Shown here piece after piece: positions 48,479 to 59,075 of a stretch of DNA of 64,000 nt. The translations under genes and the position numbers were made by a program. The notes under the pieces were generated by a model, which ran no database searches, was not told the DNA's origin, and worked only from the letters and a program-made list of their open reading frames with translations. The stretch lies in NCBI RefSeq assembly GCF_029168945.1, contig NC_083601.1, positions 21,480,160 through 21,544,159 of the forward strand. The letters run 5' to 3'. This stretch comes from Cannabis sativa. Its lineage: Eukaryota > Streptophyta > Magnoliopsida > Rosales > Cannabaceae. Position 1 is the first letter of the stretch; each line of letters opens with the position of its first letter.

Positions 48479-51037
48479 ATGGCTGGAAATCACGCTAACA
48501 GAGCTAACAATGAATCCATCAACATTGGAACAATGAACGTACCATTGCCTGGAACCGGAGTGCCGCCTGTAGACGTCATCAACGGCGGGGTAGGGAGGAG
48601 CAACATCAGACCACTCAACCTGTTTCCAGAAACAACTGGTCCTCAAGCTGGAGGCACGTCCACACCGCCGGCAACCATGCACTTTCCCCCTGTCACCCCG
48701 GCGGTCGTGTCCGAAGGAATGGTCCAGCTCACGACTGATCAATACGCTGCAATCCAGGATCAGCTGCGAGCACTACAAGCCGAGGTAGACGGACAGAGTC
48801 GCGCTCGACACCCTCCTCGGGTCCCTGCCGTTCATAATGAAAACCCTCAGGTAACAGTTTCTCGACGTCAAACTAACCGTGTACGCAGGGAGCGAAGAAC
48901 TGATCCTGAAATCTTGGATTTGAATCACCCGACGTCGAGAGACCAATATGCAAGGTTGCCTAACCAGAGCACGCGAACCGACGAGGATCCCGAGCGCCGC
49001 AACCCTCGCAGTCGTCATCTTCGAGATAACGACGCAGAATCAGCCTCTTCATCCTCGCATAACCGCACTCCAAGCAGATATACGAGGTCTGGCTCTGTGC
49101 AAACACAGCAGGGAGGACGCTACCGTGTACACCGAGGTGATCTGCGTGATCATCTCAATGCAGTCTTTAGGGCGCGCTCCCGCGGCCCGCGCAACACGGA
49201 GACACTCCATGATCCCCATATGGGCGAACAGGGTGTCAACGCAGTTGCCAACCCGCCTACCGCGCCGATCGCGACCACAGGGATTAACATCCCTTCAAAC
49301 CTTGCCGCAGTGGCTGCGAGCCCCACTGTTGTAGCGACTCCACCTCCTGCGACAGGAGGAATCGATCAAAGTATGCTTCTGCAAGCTTTGAAAATGCTCG
49401 AACAGCAGCGTAAGCCCGTATACAAGCTGCACGGCACCTCGCCGTTTACCGCAGAAGTGCGACAGGCCCAACTTCCAAAGGGATTCCGTTTATCTGAATC
49501 CCTCAAGTATAAAGGTACATCTAACCCGTTAGACTACCTAGAGAAATTTAACACCATAATGGAAGTGGACCAGGTGCCGCAACTCGCGAAGTGTCGCATT
49601 CTCGCGGCTACGCTTGAAGAGAATGCCCATGATTGGTTCACCCAATTGCCAGAGGCATCGATATCGACATGGGAGAACTTCGTCGATCTATTTCTCACAC
49701 ACTTCCAGGCCACGATGACGTATAGGCCACCCTATACGACTTTGGCGAACATCAAGCAAGAATCTGGTGAGTCTTTGCAGAATTATTTCAAGCGTTTTAA
49801 CGCTGAGGTAACAAAAGTTGAGAAGGCTCCCGAGTCTTCGCTTGTTTGCATGTTAATAACAGGTGTCCTGCCAAGAACCGACTTCTGGAAAGAGCTGCAG
49901 GCCCGAAGGCCAGAATCCTTGGTAGAATTCTTCGCCATGGCCGAACCTCATAAGAGAATCGAGAACTCCCTGGCGGAATTGGAAAAGGGCAAGAACAAGA
50001 GGCGATCACCCATACCGCGGTCGCGATCCCGCAGTCCGCGAGGAAAGAATTCCAGGGGCCGAAGCCCCAGAAGACGCAGTCCACGCAAACCGCGGAGCCC
50101 GAAGTTGGCCAAGTCGCCTCCTAAAAAGGAGTCCTCGCCCAAAAGAAAAGGAGGACCTCGCTTCGTCAACTATACTGAACTCGCCGTCCCTCGAGACCAC
50201 ATCTATGCGGTTGAGGAAAGGAACGGCGTCTTCAAGAAGCCGCCCCCCATCAGGGGAAATCGCGACCGAAGAGACCCCAAGAAGTTCTGTAAGTACCACA
50301 AGGATATCGGTCACACTACCCTTGAATGTTGGGTCTTGCAGGACGAGATTGAAGAATTAATCAGACGGGGAAAATTCGATAAGTATAGAAGAAACGAGGA
50401 AAGTCATCCCCGAGCGGATGACAAAGGAGAAAATCAGAATGCGAGTGGCTCTAGAGCACCTCGCAATATCTTGACTATAATCGGAGGACCACACATCGCG
50501 GGCGACTCTCGCAAATCCCAAGAACGGTATGCCAGAGAAGCCAAGGAAAAGCCGCTTACCAATGTGAACAATCTTGGTGAACGGCCAGAGAAGCTCTTCA
50601 AGAGAGACTGCGAGGACATTGTCTTCATGGAGAGCGATGCGAGATGGGTCCACCACCCGCATTCTGACGCACTTGTGATAATTGCCAATATAGGTGGAGA
50701 TAACGTCCATCGCATATTGGTCGACAATGGAAGCTCGGTAAATTTACTGAACTTCCAAGCTTTCAAACAAATGGGGCTACAAGAAAAAGATTTGCGGCCC
50801 ATGACATCGAGCATCTATGGCTTCACGGGAGATGTCATAGCTATAAGAGGGATGATCAAACTCCCAATCACTTTGGGAACTGCCCCTATAACTGCCAAGT
50901 CGATGGCCGACTTCGCAGTAATTGATCAATATTCGGCATACAACGCCGTGATTGGACGGCCGATTCTAAAGGAGATGAAGATCGTAACTTCGATCTATCA
51001 TCTAACAATGAAGGTCCCCACTCCTTCCTCGGAGTAG
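48479..51037 (+). CDS. gag: Element E gag and protease
   Basis: 852 codons from MAGNHANRANN, 46 bases after the PBS. N-terminal part is low-complexity and Arg/Ser-rich; the retrotransposon gag domain spans about 335-490 (GFRLSES, WFTQLPEASISTWENF, ESLQNYFKRFNAEV). An SR-type basic stretch (about 507-560; RSRSRSPRGK, SPRRRSPRKP) suggests RNA binding. A zinc motif of C-x2-H...H-x4-C form lies near 603-616 (CKYHKDIGHTTLEC). The aspartic protease has DNGSS near 747. The frame stops at 51035-51037 where relatives would run on into RT, so the protease-RT link is broken by a frameshift. Gag forms the particle; the protease cuts the polyprotein. Confidence 0.92.
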   Translation: MAGNHANRANNESINIGTMNVPLPGTGVPPVDVINGGVGRSNIRPLNLFPETTGPQAGGTSTPPATMHFPPVTPAVVSEGMVQLTTDQYAAIQDQLRALQAEVDGQSRARHPPRVPAVHNENPQVTVSRRQTNRVRRERRTDPEILDLNHPTSRDQYARLPNQSTRTDEDPERRNPRSRHLRDNDAESASSSSHNRTPSRYTRSGSVQTQQGGRYRVHRGDLRDHLNAVFRARSRGPRNTETLHDPHMGEQGVNAVANPPTAPIATTGINIPSNLAAVAASPTVVATPPPATGGIDQSMLLQALKMLEQQRKPVYKLHGTSPFTAEVRQAQLPKGFRLSESLKYKGTSNPLDYLEKFNTIMEVDQVPQLAKCRILAATLEENAHDWFTQLPEASISTWENFVDLFLTHFQATMTYRPPYTTLANIKQESGESLQNYFKRFNAEVTKVEKAPESSLVCMLITGVLPRTDFWKELQARRPESLVEFFAMAEPHKRIENSLAELEKGKNKRRSPIPRSRSRSPRGKNSRGRSPRRRSPRKPRSPKLAKSPPKKESSPKRKGGPRFVNYTELAVPRDHIYAVEERNGVFKKPPPIRGNRDRRDPKKFCKYHKDIGHTTLECWVLQDEIEELIRRGKFDKYRRNEESHPRADDKGENQNASGSRAPRNILTIIGGPHIAGDSRKSQERYAREAKEKPLTNVNNLGERPEKLFKRDCEDIVFMESDARWVHHPHSDALVIIANIGGDNVHRILVDNGSSVNLLNFQAFKQMGLQEKDLRPMTSSIYGFTGDVIAIRGMIKLPITLGTAPITAKSMADFAVIDQYSAYNAVIGRPILKEMKIVTSIYHLTMKVPTPSSE

Positions 51038-51039
51038 GA

Positions 51040-52288
51040 TCGGTGAGGGGAGTCCAATCGACTCTCGAGAATGTTACAACGCAGTACTCGTAAAGCTCGC
51101 AGAAAAAAGGACGGTGAACGTTATCCACCTTTTGGACACACCACCACCTCGCCAGGAGATCCTTCGGATCGAAGAGGTACCGCATATAGACAAACCAGAC
51201 TTGGATCCGAGAATCCTTGATCACACGGCCGCAGCCCAAGCCGCGGAAGATACAATCGAGGTACCTATAGATCCTATAGACAATAACAAGGTTTTGAAAA
51301 TTGGTTCTAGATTAAATAAACAATTGCGAGAACAATTAACGACTTTTCTAAAACAAAATCTTGATATTTTTGCTGGAAACATTCGTATATGGTCGGGATA
51401 TCTCCACGGGTCATGTGTCATCGCTTGAACATTGACCCCGAAGTGCGAGGTGTCCGACAAAAGCGCCGCAAAATGGACCCCGCGAGGTACCTAGCGGCGA
51501 AAGAAGAAGTTGACCGCCTCCTTGCTCGCGGCTTTATACGGGAGTCATTTTACCCCGATCGGTTAGCCAATCCGGTACTTGTGCCAAAGCCCAATGGCTC
51601 ATGGCGTACTGCGTTGACTTTACTGATTTAAACAAAGCTCGTCCCAAAGACGGCTTTCCTCTTCCTAGCATTGACCGGCTTGTCGATGCCACCGCAAAGC
51701 CACGCACTTTTAAGCTTCATGGATGCATACTCGGGATATAATCAAATCCCGATGTACGAACCAGACCAAGAACATACCTCGTTCATTACTGATCGAGGAC
51801 TATACTGTTATAAGGTAATGCCCTTTGGTTTAATAAACGCAGGTGCGACTTATCAAAGGCTAGTAAATATGATGTTCGCAGACCTCATTGGAAAGACAAT
51901 GGAGGTATATGTTGACGATATGCTCGTAAAATCGCAACATGCGAAGGACCATGTCACGCACCTACAAGCCATGTTCGGCATATTGCGAAGATATAAGATG
52001 CGTCTAAACCCTTTAAAATGCGTCTTTGGAGTGGGATCCGGAAAGTTCCTCGGTTTCATGGTAAATCAACGAGGAATAGAAGCCAATCCTGCGAAGATTA
52101 AAGCGTTGGTAGAAATGCCATCACCGACTAAGCCAAAGGAGGTTCAGAGCCTCACAGGCAAAGTCGCGGCTCTAAACCGCTTCATATCCAGATCCTCTGA
52201 CAAGTGTAAAGAGTTTTTTCAGATCTTGAAGGGTAACAAGAGGTTCCAATGGGATGAGAAGTGCGAGCGAGTGCTTTTCAGGCGTTAA
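51040..52288 (+). pseudogene. pol: Element E reverse transcriptase, multiply frameshifted
   Basis: RT signatures are all present but in changing frames: the pre-RT linker (51114-51428), DPARYLAAKEEVDRLL and PVLVPKPNGSWR (51389-51631), VDFTDLNKARPKDGFPLP in another frame, then 51671-52288 with FMDAYSGYNQI, MPFGLINAGATYQRL and catalytic YVDD. Frame changes lie near 51025-51040, 51066-51075, 51385-51390, 51607-51612, 51690-51705 and 52255-52270. As read, no RT could be made from this copy. Whether the shifts are biological or sequencing artefacts cannot be told here. Confidence 0.85.
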
Positions 52289-54480
52289 AGACGCATCTGG
52301 GGCAACCTCCAATTCTATCAAAACCGTTGCCCGGCGAGGTCTTGTCAATTTATTTAGCCGTCTCCGAGTATGCGGTCAGTTCGGTACTTGTCCGCGAGGA
52401 CCAAGGACATCAACACCCTGTGTACTACGTCAGTAAGCGATTACTAGACGCCGAGACACGTTACCCTCAGATGGAGAAACTAGCCTTTGCCTTAATAATA
52501 TCGTCAAGAAAATTGCGACCTTATTTCCAGGCTCACAGCATTGAAGTTCTGACAAACTTCCCCTTAAGGCAAGTTTTAGCGAAGCCAGAGGCATCGGGGA
52601 GAATATTAAAGTGGGCCGTGGAATTGAGTCAGTTCGATATCAGGTATAAACCAAGAACTGCGATCAAGGGGCAAGCCCTCGCGGATTTTATACTTGAGCT
52701 ACCGAGAACAGAGATAGCGGTTGTAGACGGTGGAAATGACGTCGTCATGACAGGCAAAGACATATGGACGTTGTATGTCGATGGGGCCTCAAATAATGAG
52801 GGTTCTGGTAGTGGGATATTGTTAATCAGTCCCAACAATTTCAAGGTACACGCTGCTCTACGTTTCGGATTCTCTGCATCTAACAATGAGGCCGAGTATG
52901 AGGCTTTAATCGCAGGTCTGAAATTGGCCCTCGAGATGAAAGTCGAATACCTACAAGCATTTAGCGACTCTCAAATCGTGGTATGTCAAGTAAGTGGAGA
53001 ATACTTAGCGAGAGGCGGAAGATTGGTTAAATACTTAGCCATCGTCCGTGAAATCATGCAGAAATTCAAACATGTAGTTATATCTCGAGTACCACGTACT
53101 CAAAATGCCCATGCAGACGCCCTGGCCCGACTGGCCTCCACCAGAGAAGCCGAGTTACTCGACGTAATTCCGGTAGACGTATTGTCACATCCAACCATAG
53201 ATCGAGAAACAGTCATGGAGATCGATGACGCTCAGGAAATTACCTGGATGAGTCCTATCGTCGCATACCTCGACAAGGGGGTCTTACCTAATGATAAAAT
53301 AGAAGCAAGGAAATTGCGACAACGAGCAGCCCGCTATGTGATATATGACCAGAGCTTGTATCGCAGAAGTTTTAGTCAACCACTTCTCAAGTGTATCAGT
53401 GGTGAAGACTGCGGTTATATACTGCGAGAAGTACATGAGGGAATTTGTGGCAATCATACTGGAGGCAATTCCCTTGCCTTAAAGATCATGCGGCAAGGGT
53501 ATTACTGGCCAACATTGCGACAAGATGCCCTCACATTTGCAAAAAGGTGTGATAGATGTCAGCGAATAGCCACCTACACGCACCAGCCTCCGAGTAACCT
53601 CCATTCTATCACGAGTCCCTGGCCCTTTGCAATATGGGGAATTGATTTAATTGGCGAGTTACCCAAGGGAAAAGGCGGAGTCAAATACGCTGTAGTCGCA
53701 GTTGACTATTTCACAAAGTGGGCTGAAGCAAAAGCACTCGCGACTATCACCGCAGTGAAGTTGCGCGAGTTCGTCTACACTTCCATCATCTGCCGTTTCG
53801 GCATCCCGCACACGCTCATTTCAGATAATGGAAAACAGTTCGACTGTAAAGAAATGCGGCAGCTATGCGATGATTTGGGGATTAAAAAAGCCTTTTCCGC
53901 AGTCGCTTACCCGCAGAGTAATGGACAGACTGAAGCAGTCAACAAAATAATTAAGCACACCCTAAAGGGAAAACTAGAAGATCGCAAAGGGGCATGGCCG
54001 GATGAATTACCGCAGGTCTTATGGTCCTACAACACGACCCCTCGATCTACAACTGGCGAAACACCCTTCTCACTTTCTTATGGGTGCGAGGCCATGTTGC
54101 CAGTAGAGGTTGGGGCTGGATCCTTGCGCAGAGACGCTTTGGACGTCTCGCAGAACAACGAGAATCAGTTACTTTACCTTGATTTTTTAGAAGAAAAACG
54201 TGATAAAGCGCAACTACAAAACGCGGCTTATCAACAACGAACAGCAAGGTACTTTAACTCGAAAGTTAAGATAAAACCTCTGCGAGTAGGGGACCTGGTC
54301 CTAAGAAAAGTAATGCCAAACACCAAAGTCCAATCCCACGGAGTCTTCGGAGACAATTGGGAAGGACCGTACATGATCGCAGATCAAATTGGTGATGCCA
54401 CTTATCGACTCGCAACACTCGATGGGACCGCGATCCCACGAGCATGGAATAGCGAGAGCTTGAAATTCTATTATCAGTAA
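52261..54480 (+). CDS. pol: Element E RNase H, second RNase H (aRNH) and integrase
   Basis: 739 codons, no natural ATG at the start, so it is the continuation of the RT frame. The first RNase H (about 30-150: PVYYVSKRLLDAETRY, EKLAFALI, TNFPL in place of a TDH-type motif) lacks clear acidic residues at that site. A second RNase H follows (about 170-290): LYVDGASNNEGSGSGI, NNEAEYEALIAGL, SDSQIVVCQ, HADALARLAS, with D, E, D, D present. This active-looking extra RNase H marks the Tat lineage. Integrase: zinc finger HEGICGNH...CDRCQR (about 395-440), core with D near 461 (GIDLIGE), D near 521 (SDNGKQF) and E near 557 (QTEAVNK), 35 residues between the last two. Confidence 0.93.
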   Translation: MRASAFQALKTHLGQPPILSKPLPGEVLSIYLAVSEYAVSSVLVREDQGHQHPVYYVSKRLLDAETRYPQMEKLAFALIISSRKLRPYFQAHSIEVLTNFPLRQVLAKPEASGRILKWAVELSQFDIRYKPRTAIKGQALADFILELPRTEIAVVDGGNDVVMTGKDIWTLYVDGASNNEGSGSGILLISPNNFKVHAALRFGFSASNNEAEYEALIAGLKLALEMKVEYLQAFSDSQIVVCQVSGEYLARGGRLVKYLAIVREIMQKFKHVVISRVPRTQNAHADALARLASTREAELLDVIPVDVLSHPTIDRETVMEIDDAQEITWMSPIVAYLDKGVLPNDKIEARKLRQRAARYVIYDQSLYRRSFSQPLLKCISGEDCGYILREVHEGICGNHTGGNSLALKIMRQGYYWPTLRQDALTFAKRCDRCQRIATYTHQPPSNLHSITSPWPFAIWGIDLIGELPKGKGGVKYAVVAVDYFTKWAEAKALATITAVKLREFVYTSIICRFGIPHTLISDNGKQFDCKEMRQLCDDLGIKKAFSAVAYPQSNGQTEAVNKIIKHTLKGKLEDRKGAWPDELPQVLWSYNTTPRSTTGETPFSLSYGCEAMLPVEVGAGSLRRDALDVSQNNENQLLYLDFLEEKRDKAQLQNAAYQQRTARYFNSKVKIKPLRVGDLVLRKVMPNTKVQSHGVFGDNWEGPYMIADQIGDATYRLATLDGTAIPRAWNSESLKFYYQ

Positions 54481-54869
54481 TATTCGCGTCCTTTGATTCG
54501 AGTACTTATACTTAGACATTTATTATTCCGCATAATTCCTAAGTATAGGGGCATGTATACCCGCATGTATTACTGATTGTTTTAATAAAAGTGCCTGTTA
54601 AGTTTTTTCTACTTTGTTACACCAATTTGTAATTAAAGTCGCATATATATATATATCGCGGTCACACCAAGTTGTGGTCAAAGTTGAAAAAAAAATCGCA
54701 AGTACCCATGTACTGCGTAAATATTAAAATGCATACTATCCCCGCGAGGATAGAAATTTGTCCAAAAAGCAAGAGGAAATTCTTTAAGTACAAAAGTGCG
54801 AATACCCGTGTACCGCATATATAAAAAAAAAAAAAAGCAAAAAAAGAGTGAAACTAAGATAGAAAATAA
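54481..54869. other. Element E spacer between pol and the antisense gene
   Basis: Noncoding; words such as GTACCGCATA/GTACTGCGTA recur about three times (54660-54830). It would hold the 3' ends of both convergent transcripts. Confidence 0.5.
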
Positions 54870-56048
54870 TCAAGCAGCGGGAGTAGTCTCATCAGGAGCA
54901 GCCTCATCCACGATCTTGCTCACAACTTCATTCTCGACCTCCTCAGCCTGCACTCCCTCGGTTTCATCTGGAAGGTTGCCTTGAGTCCGGGTAGGAGACA
55001 TCGAGCGAAAAGCTTCAGCCATTTCAGCAGCTTCATCCCCAAGCAGCGAGAAGTCGAAGTCAGGGACCTTAGAGAGAGTAGTATAAATGTAATCAGACAC
55101 AGCCTGATCATACTGTTTTTTCCCACTCTCTTTCTCAGCCTCCAGGTCGCGAGCCATCTCAGCGATTGTGTCCTGCGACTTCTTGAGCTCGAGCTCTAAC
55201 TGTTCTTTGGCCCGGTTGACTTCCTCGAGCTCCTTGTGAAGTTCCTCCATCCTGGCCACCTCCTGCTTCAGCCTCTTTATGTTTTCCTGAAAATGGGCGT
55301 TCTGCCTCTTCAGCGAGTCAGTTTCCTTCGAAGGCGTGGCCACGGCTTTCATAAACAAAGCCACAGATTGTGCGGCCAGTTCAGTTGATCGAGAAACAAG
55401 TTCCTCATAAGGAATCTCGGCCAGTAATTTTTCCTGCATAGCCAGGAAGTCGCGAGGGCGAACCGGAGAATCAATGACAACCTTCTTCCCCTTATCCTGA
55501 GTGGTCTTGGCCAACTTCTTGGAGGAATCTGCAGCGAGCGTAGTCATCACATCGCTCTTCCTCTTCTGGGCGACGACTGGTGAAGATGCCGGTGTCCCAC
55601 CCTTTTGCTTGATCTTCAGGACAGGGGCAGACTTCAGGAAAGTCATGTCTACAAGCATAAAAGACGGATAAGTAAAAATCACGACTCTACCTATCACGTT
55701 ATAGCAAAAGGACGAGTTACCTGAAGTTTCTCGAGGAGTTTGCTTGGAAAGCCGTTTATCTATCCGCTCCTGCTGTCTCTCAGATGGTTCTTTATATACT
55801 GGCTCCCGTTGAAGACTCGCGTTCTCGGGGATCAGTTTGTGTTCTCGCAATTTGGCAGTCGTACACAGCAATCGCCAGTCGCGATCTTGTACCGGAAGAC
55901 TCCCAAGAATTTCAGCTACCCCCTTCTTATGAGCGTTAAGCGTTGGTCGAGCTGGTCTATCTGCGATGACAACAAAAGAACGAGTTAGCAAAAGATCTCG
56001 AAAAACAGAGTAACAAACTTCATCTAAGTCAACAAATATGCAACATAC
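54870..56048 (-). CDS. Element E antisense gene, 3' exons (coiled coil)
   Basis: The minus-strand frame is open over 56144-54870, but two stretches inside look like introns: 56048-55961 (88 bp; donor GTATGT, acceptor TCATCGCAG) and 55720-55649 (72 bp; donor GTAACT, acceptor CTTGTAG). Removing the first brings the upstream exon frame into the same frame as RPARPTLNAHKKG. The protein has a basic middle (AQKRKSD, KDKGKKVVIDSP-like), a long Leu/Glu/Lys coiled coil (LKRQNAHFQENIKRLKQEV, ELEEVNRAKEQLELELKK) and an acidic end. Antisense ORFs of this sort, with Transposase_28-type starts and coiled-coil ends, accompany Tat elements; the function is unknown. Confidence 0.75.
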   Translation of the reverse strand, partial: VCCIFVDLDEVCYSVFRDLLLTRSFVVIADRPARPTLNAHKKGVAEILGSLPVQDRDWRLLCTTAKLREHKLIPENASLQREPVYKEPSERQQERIDKRLSKQTPRETSGNSSFCYNVIGRVVIFTYPSFMLVDMTFLKSAPVLKIKQKGGTPASSPVVAQKRKSDVMTTLAADSSKKLAKTTQDKGKKVVIDSPVRPRDFLAMQEKLLAEIPYEELVSRSTELAAQSVALFMKAVATPSKETDSLKRQNAHFQENIKRLKQEVARMEELHKELEEVNRAKEQLELELKKSQDTIAEMARDLEAEKESGKKQYDQAVSDYIYTTLSKVPDFDFSLLGDEAAEMAEAFRSMSPTRTQGNLPDETEGVQAEEVENEVVSKIVDEAAPDETTPAA

Positions 56049-56948
56049 TGGGTCTGCGATTAAAGTCGGTTCTGATCCCAGGAACCTTAAAAACGTAAAA
56101 CCATTTTGACTTCCAGTCACCCATGTTCGAAACCATCCCCTCAACCCCGTTGATTTCAGAAGTCGCCCATTTACTAAAGCAAAAGAAGCCGTTATGAAGG
56201 CCCACGCTCTTTATGTCATAAAAATAACTAAATTCCTCATCGACGGAGCTCTATGGGCGTACTCCATGTACATCGCATAGAAGGCTAGAACAGTGCGATA
56301 ACTGTTGGGTGTTAGCTGAAAAGGCGATACGTCATAGCGTCTAAGAATGGCTGCGACGAAAGGATGAAATGGGACTGATACACCACATCGAAGAATAGGT
56401 ATTGAGATGACCACGTCCTCTGTGGGGATGATCGCGGGGTTGGTGAACGGAAGATGCGCTCTCTGGGAGGGTTTGGGACTTTGAAACGCAAGCCGCAACA
56501 AATTTAACCTCACGAAAGTGGTGAAGTCAGATTTGACGACTCTCGAGACTAGGTCTTCGCATGAGAAAGGCTCGTTCAGTTGGGAGTCGTCAACCGAGTC
56601 CGTCCCGCTCCCTTCCGCTTCCTCTTCTTCCCCACCTGACTCACGGGCTGGAGTAGTCCATCCCTCCTCCACCTCTTCGACCTCGATGTCAGGAGCCTGC
56701 CTCGTATGGATGAGGTAGTCGCGTGCTGACACTGTGGATTCGCTATCTCGGATATCGATTGCCCCAGGTTCAGTAAGCTCCCGTACCATCTTCTCGATCT
56801 CCACAGAAGACATAGGACCTAACTCTATCTCCGCAGCCTCCATTTCGGAGATGTCCGTAGGGAGAAAACTGTCCCTCTCCTGGTCCGATTCCCCGTCAAA
56901 GGCGCGACCTCCTGATCCGAGCTGCTGGCTATCCGATAGATCGCTCAT
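56049..56948 (-). CDS. Element E antisense gene, 5' exon ('putative gypsy type transposon' domain)
   Basis: Starts MSDLSDSQQLGSG at 56948 directly after an acceptor-like TTTCAG, then a long acidic stretch (GGEEEEAEGSGTDS). The end (VSVPFHPFVAAILRRYDVSPFQLTPNSYR split here: VPFHPFVAAIL, YDVSPFQLTPNS) is the Transposase_28 / putative gypsy-type transposon domain. The open frame stops at 56211. A one-base shift near 56245 would let it run on (FSYFYDIKSVG, GFFCFSKW) to the intron donor at 56048, so this copy seems frameshifted. Probably nuclear and DNA- or chromatin-related, but no activity can be named. Confidence 0.72.
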
Positions 56949-58189
56949 CTGAAAGATACAAGATCTTTTCAGCGTGATGAATGTGTGAAAAGATAAAGAT
57001 AAGTGATCTCACCCGCAGTAAACTATAAAAGTCGCATTCAACAAGAAAGTCAGACTCTGTGCGAAAACTGACCCTTCTATCGATATGCGAGAAGAAACGT
57101 AACTATCTTTGGGCGAGTAATTCACGCATCTTCAGTTGTGCGGTTTTCCTCCAGAAACGGCTGGGCGTTTCCCAGTGACTCAAGAAGTATGCATTTTCGA
57201 GCATAACCCTGAAGTTACTGGGAGACACCCACCGTTTCGAGACAACCTACCAACCAAAAAGTACGATCATTCGAGCATTAACGCACGTCAACAAATGGCT
57301 GGGCGTATCACAGTATCTCAAGGGACATATAATCGCGTATATGGCCATTAGAATACTGTGACACACCCACCATTTGAAAAGGCAGTTAATACTCTTACCA
57401 CTCAGCCCGCGACACGAAAAGATCCTAAAAGGTCTAATCAACAGTTAAACAGAAATAAGTTTGGAAACATGCGATTATTCAAGTTGTTCGACCGAACCCT
57501 CGCGAGTATTCAAATTGTTCATCCGAATATCCGCGAGCATTCGAAGACGTGAATCAGTAGTGATCAGTTTTTTGCGATTATGTCAATTTACAGGCCCTAC
57601 ACTATGAGTATTACCCAGTATCATTTACCAAAACACATAAATACCCACTAGCATACCTTCCTAAAAAGAGTTTTCCATGAACACCCAAAACCAGAAACAC
57701 ATTTTCTTCAAAAAACAGAAAACGAAAATGCAGGGATTTAGAAGCTAACCTTTAGTTTCGATTCCTGCGGTTGTTCTCGATCACTTCTGAGAATGAAAAT
57801 GCTGTGGGAAATGACAGAAAAGTTGGAATGAATTTCTTTTTTCTGGGGTGTATATACTGGGGAGAAGTTAAGAGAAAGGAGGGAAAATTGGGATATTTGA
57901 TTCGTATCAAAGCGTTTAAATACCCCTATCCCTTATTTATTGGGATTGTGACACGTGGCAACCAGAATGCCTAAGGTCGCCCAATCTAACGGCCAGCTAT
58001 GGCCACGCCTACACGAAAACCGAAGAGTTTCGTGACGTGGCATCCTAGAGATAATGAAAATTAATCATTACAGCCGTCATTTTTCGAAACCCTCGATGGG
58101 ACAACCAAAAGGTCACCTCCTCGTGACAACCTTTCACCTGTCTCTCGAGCAGTAGTTTCCCTCAGTGACCGCTCAAGTCACATCGCGAA
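56949..58189 (-). promoter_or_regulatory. Element E antisense promoter and 5' leader
   Basis: On the minus strand a TATATAC box lies at 57850-57856, giving a start near 57820. A donor-like AAAG|GTTAGC near 57749 and an acceptor TTTCAG at 56949-56954 suggest a 5' leader intron of about 0.8 kb. Three or four related GTCTCGAAACGGTGGGT-like words recur at 57140-57370. No further ORF is supported. Confidence 0.5.
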
Positions 58190-58201
58190 ACTAGGGGCAT
58201 G
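58190..58201 (+). other. Element E polypurine tract
   Basis: ACTAGGGGCATG directly before the 3' LTR; short and interrupted compared with the Athila tracts, but in the right place for plus-strand priming. Confidence 0.6.
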
Positions 58202-59070
58202 TGTTATAGTGAGATTTCTCTCACCTAGAAACTCGAGACCAGACCCCTCTTTGAAGGACATGTGTATCCAGACTTCCAGTGAAGGCTGAAATGTCCAGGA
58301 GAGGCTTCTCGAAGTTTAGACCTCGCCCAGGATAAAACCAGCGAGGTATCGCGGATGCGACTTAATTCATACCGCATAACCGTAATCCTCATCATACAGG
58401 GTAGACCCAACTCGCATATGTCAGAACATGTGCGACTGCCTCCCTCTATACCTCCGCGGCAAGTATAGAGGCCAATGCCCTATGATGCAATTTTGGTCCC
58501 AATGACCCAATAGCCCTAACGGACCAATGTAAGTTCGCATGTCCAGATGTTACCAACTTCAGCATGCGACGTCTGTAACGAGCGATCATCTAAGGACGCA
58601 GACGTTCCAAACGTACGTGCGACCCTACGAACTCAACAGACGGAACACGAACGGTCAACTCGCAGATGCGGAGGACGCATACGTTGATGAGTTCAGTAAC
58701 TGTCATATACTTATTAATGTTAACGTTGTCTGAGTTTAATCATGACAATTTAATGTGTAAATAATGGATTAACAATAAATGTGATCCTCATGTAACCGAT
58801 TGGGCACCTGCTTTGTATATAAAGGGGTGATCCACCGTGAAAATGCAGCTACGAATCCCTTGCTACAGTGGACTAAGCAGAACAAAATCTGACTGAACCA
58901 CTATATTTCATTGTCTTCTGTATATTTTCCAGCTCTATTGTCTGTTATCGCATTCCTATTGGAGTACTCGCTGTTTTAGGTTGAATACTCGCATTTATCA
59001 TCTCTCTAACAATTCTATCTTTTACCAGCTAAATTACACTTCTTGGTGTTGTGAAATTCTAGTAACAACA
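58202..59070 (+). repeat. Element E 3' LTR
   Basis: 869 bp, essentially identical to 47545-48413; TATA box at 58816-58823. Confidence 0.95.
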
Positions 59071-59075
59071 CATGG

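Larger units (their letters stand above)
47545..59070 (+). mobile_element. Element E: Tat-lineage Ty3/gypsy retrotransposon, very young, inside D
   Basis: TSD CATGG (47540-47544, 59071-59075). LTRs of 869 bp differ at one position that I could find (T/C at 47898 versus 58555). It carries gag-protease, RT, RNase H, a second RNase H and integrase on the plus strand, then an antisense gene. The dual RNase H and antisense ORF downstream of pol are traits of the plant Tat lineage. Clustered frameshifts in RT contrast with the near-identical LTRs. Confidence 0.95.
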
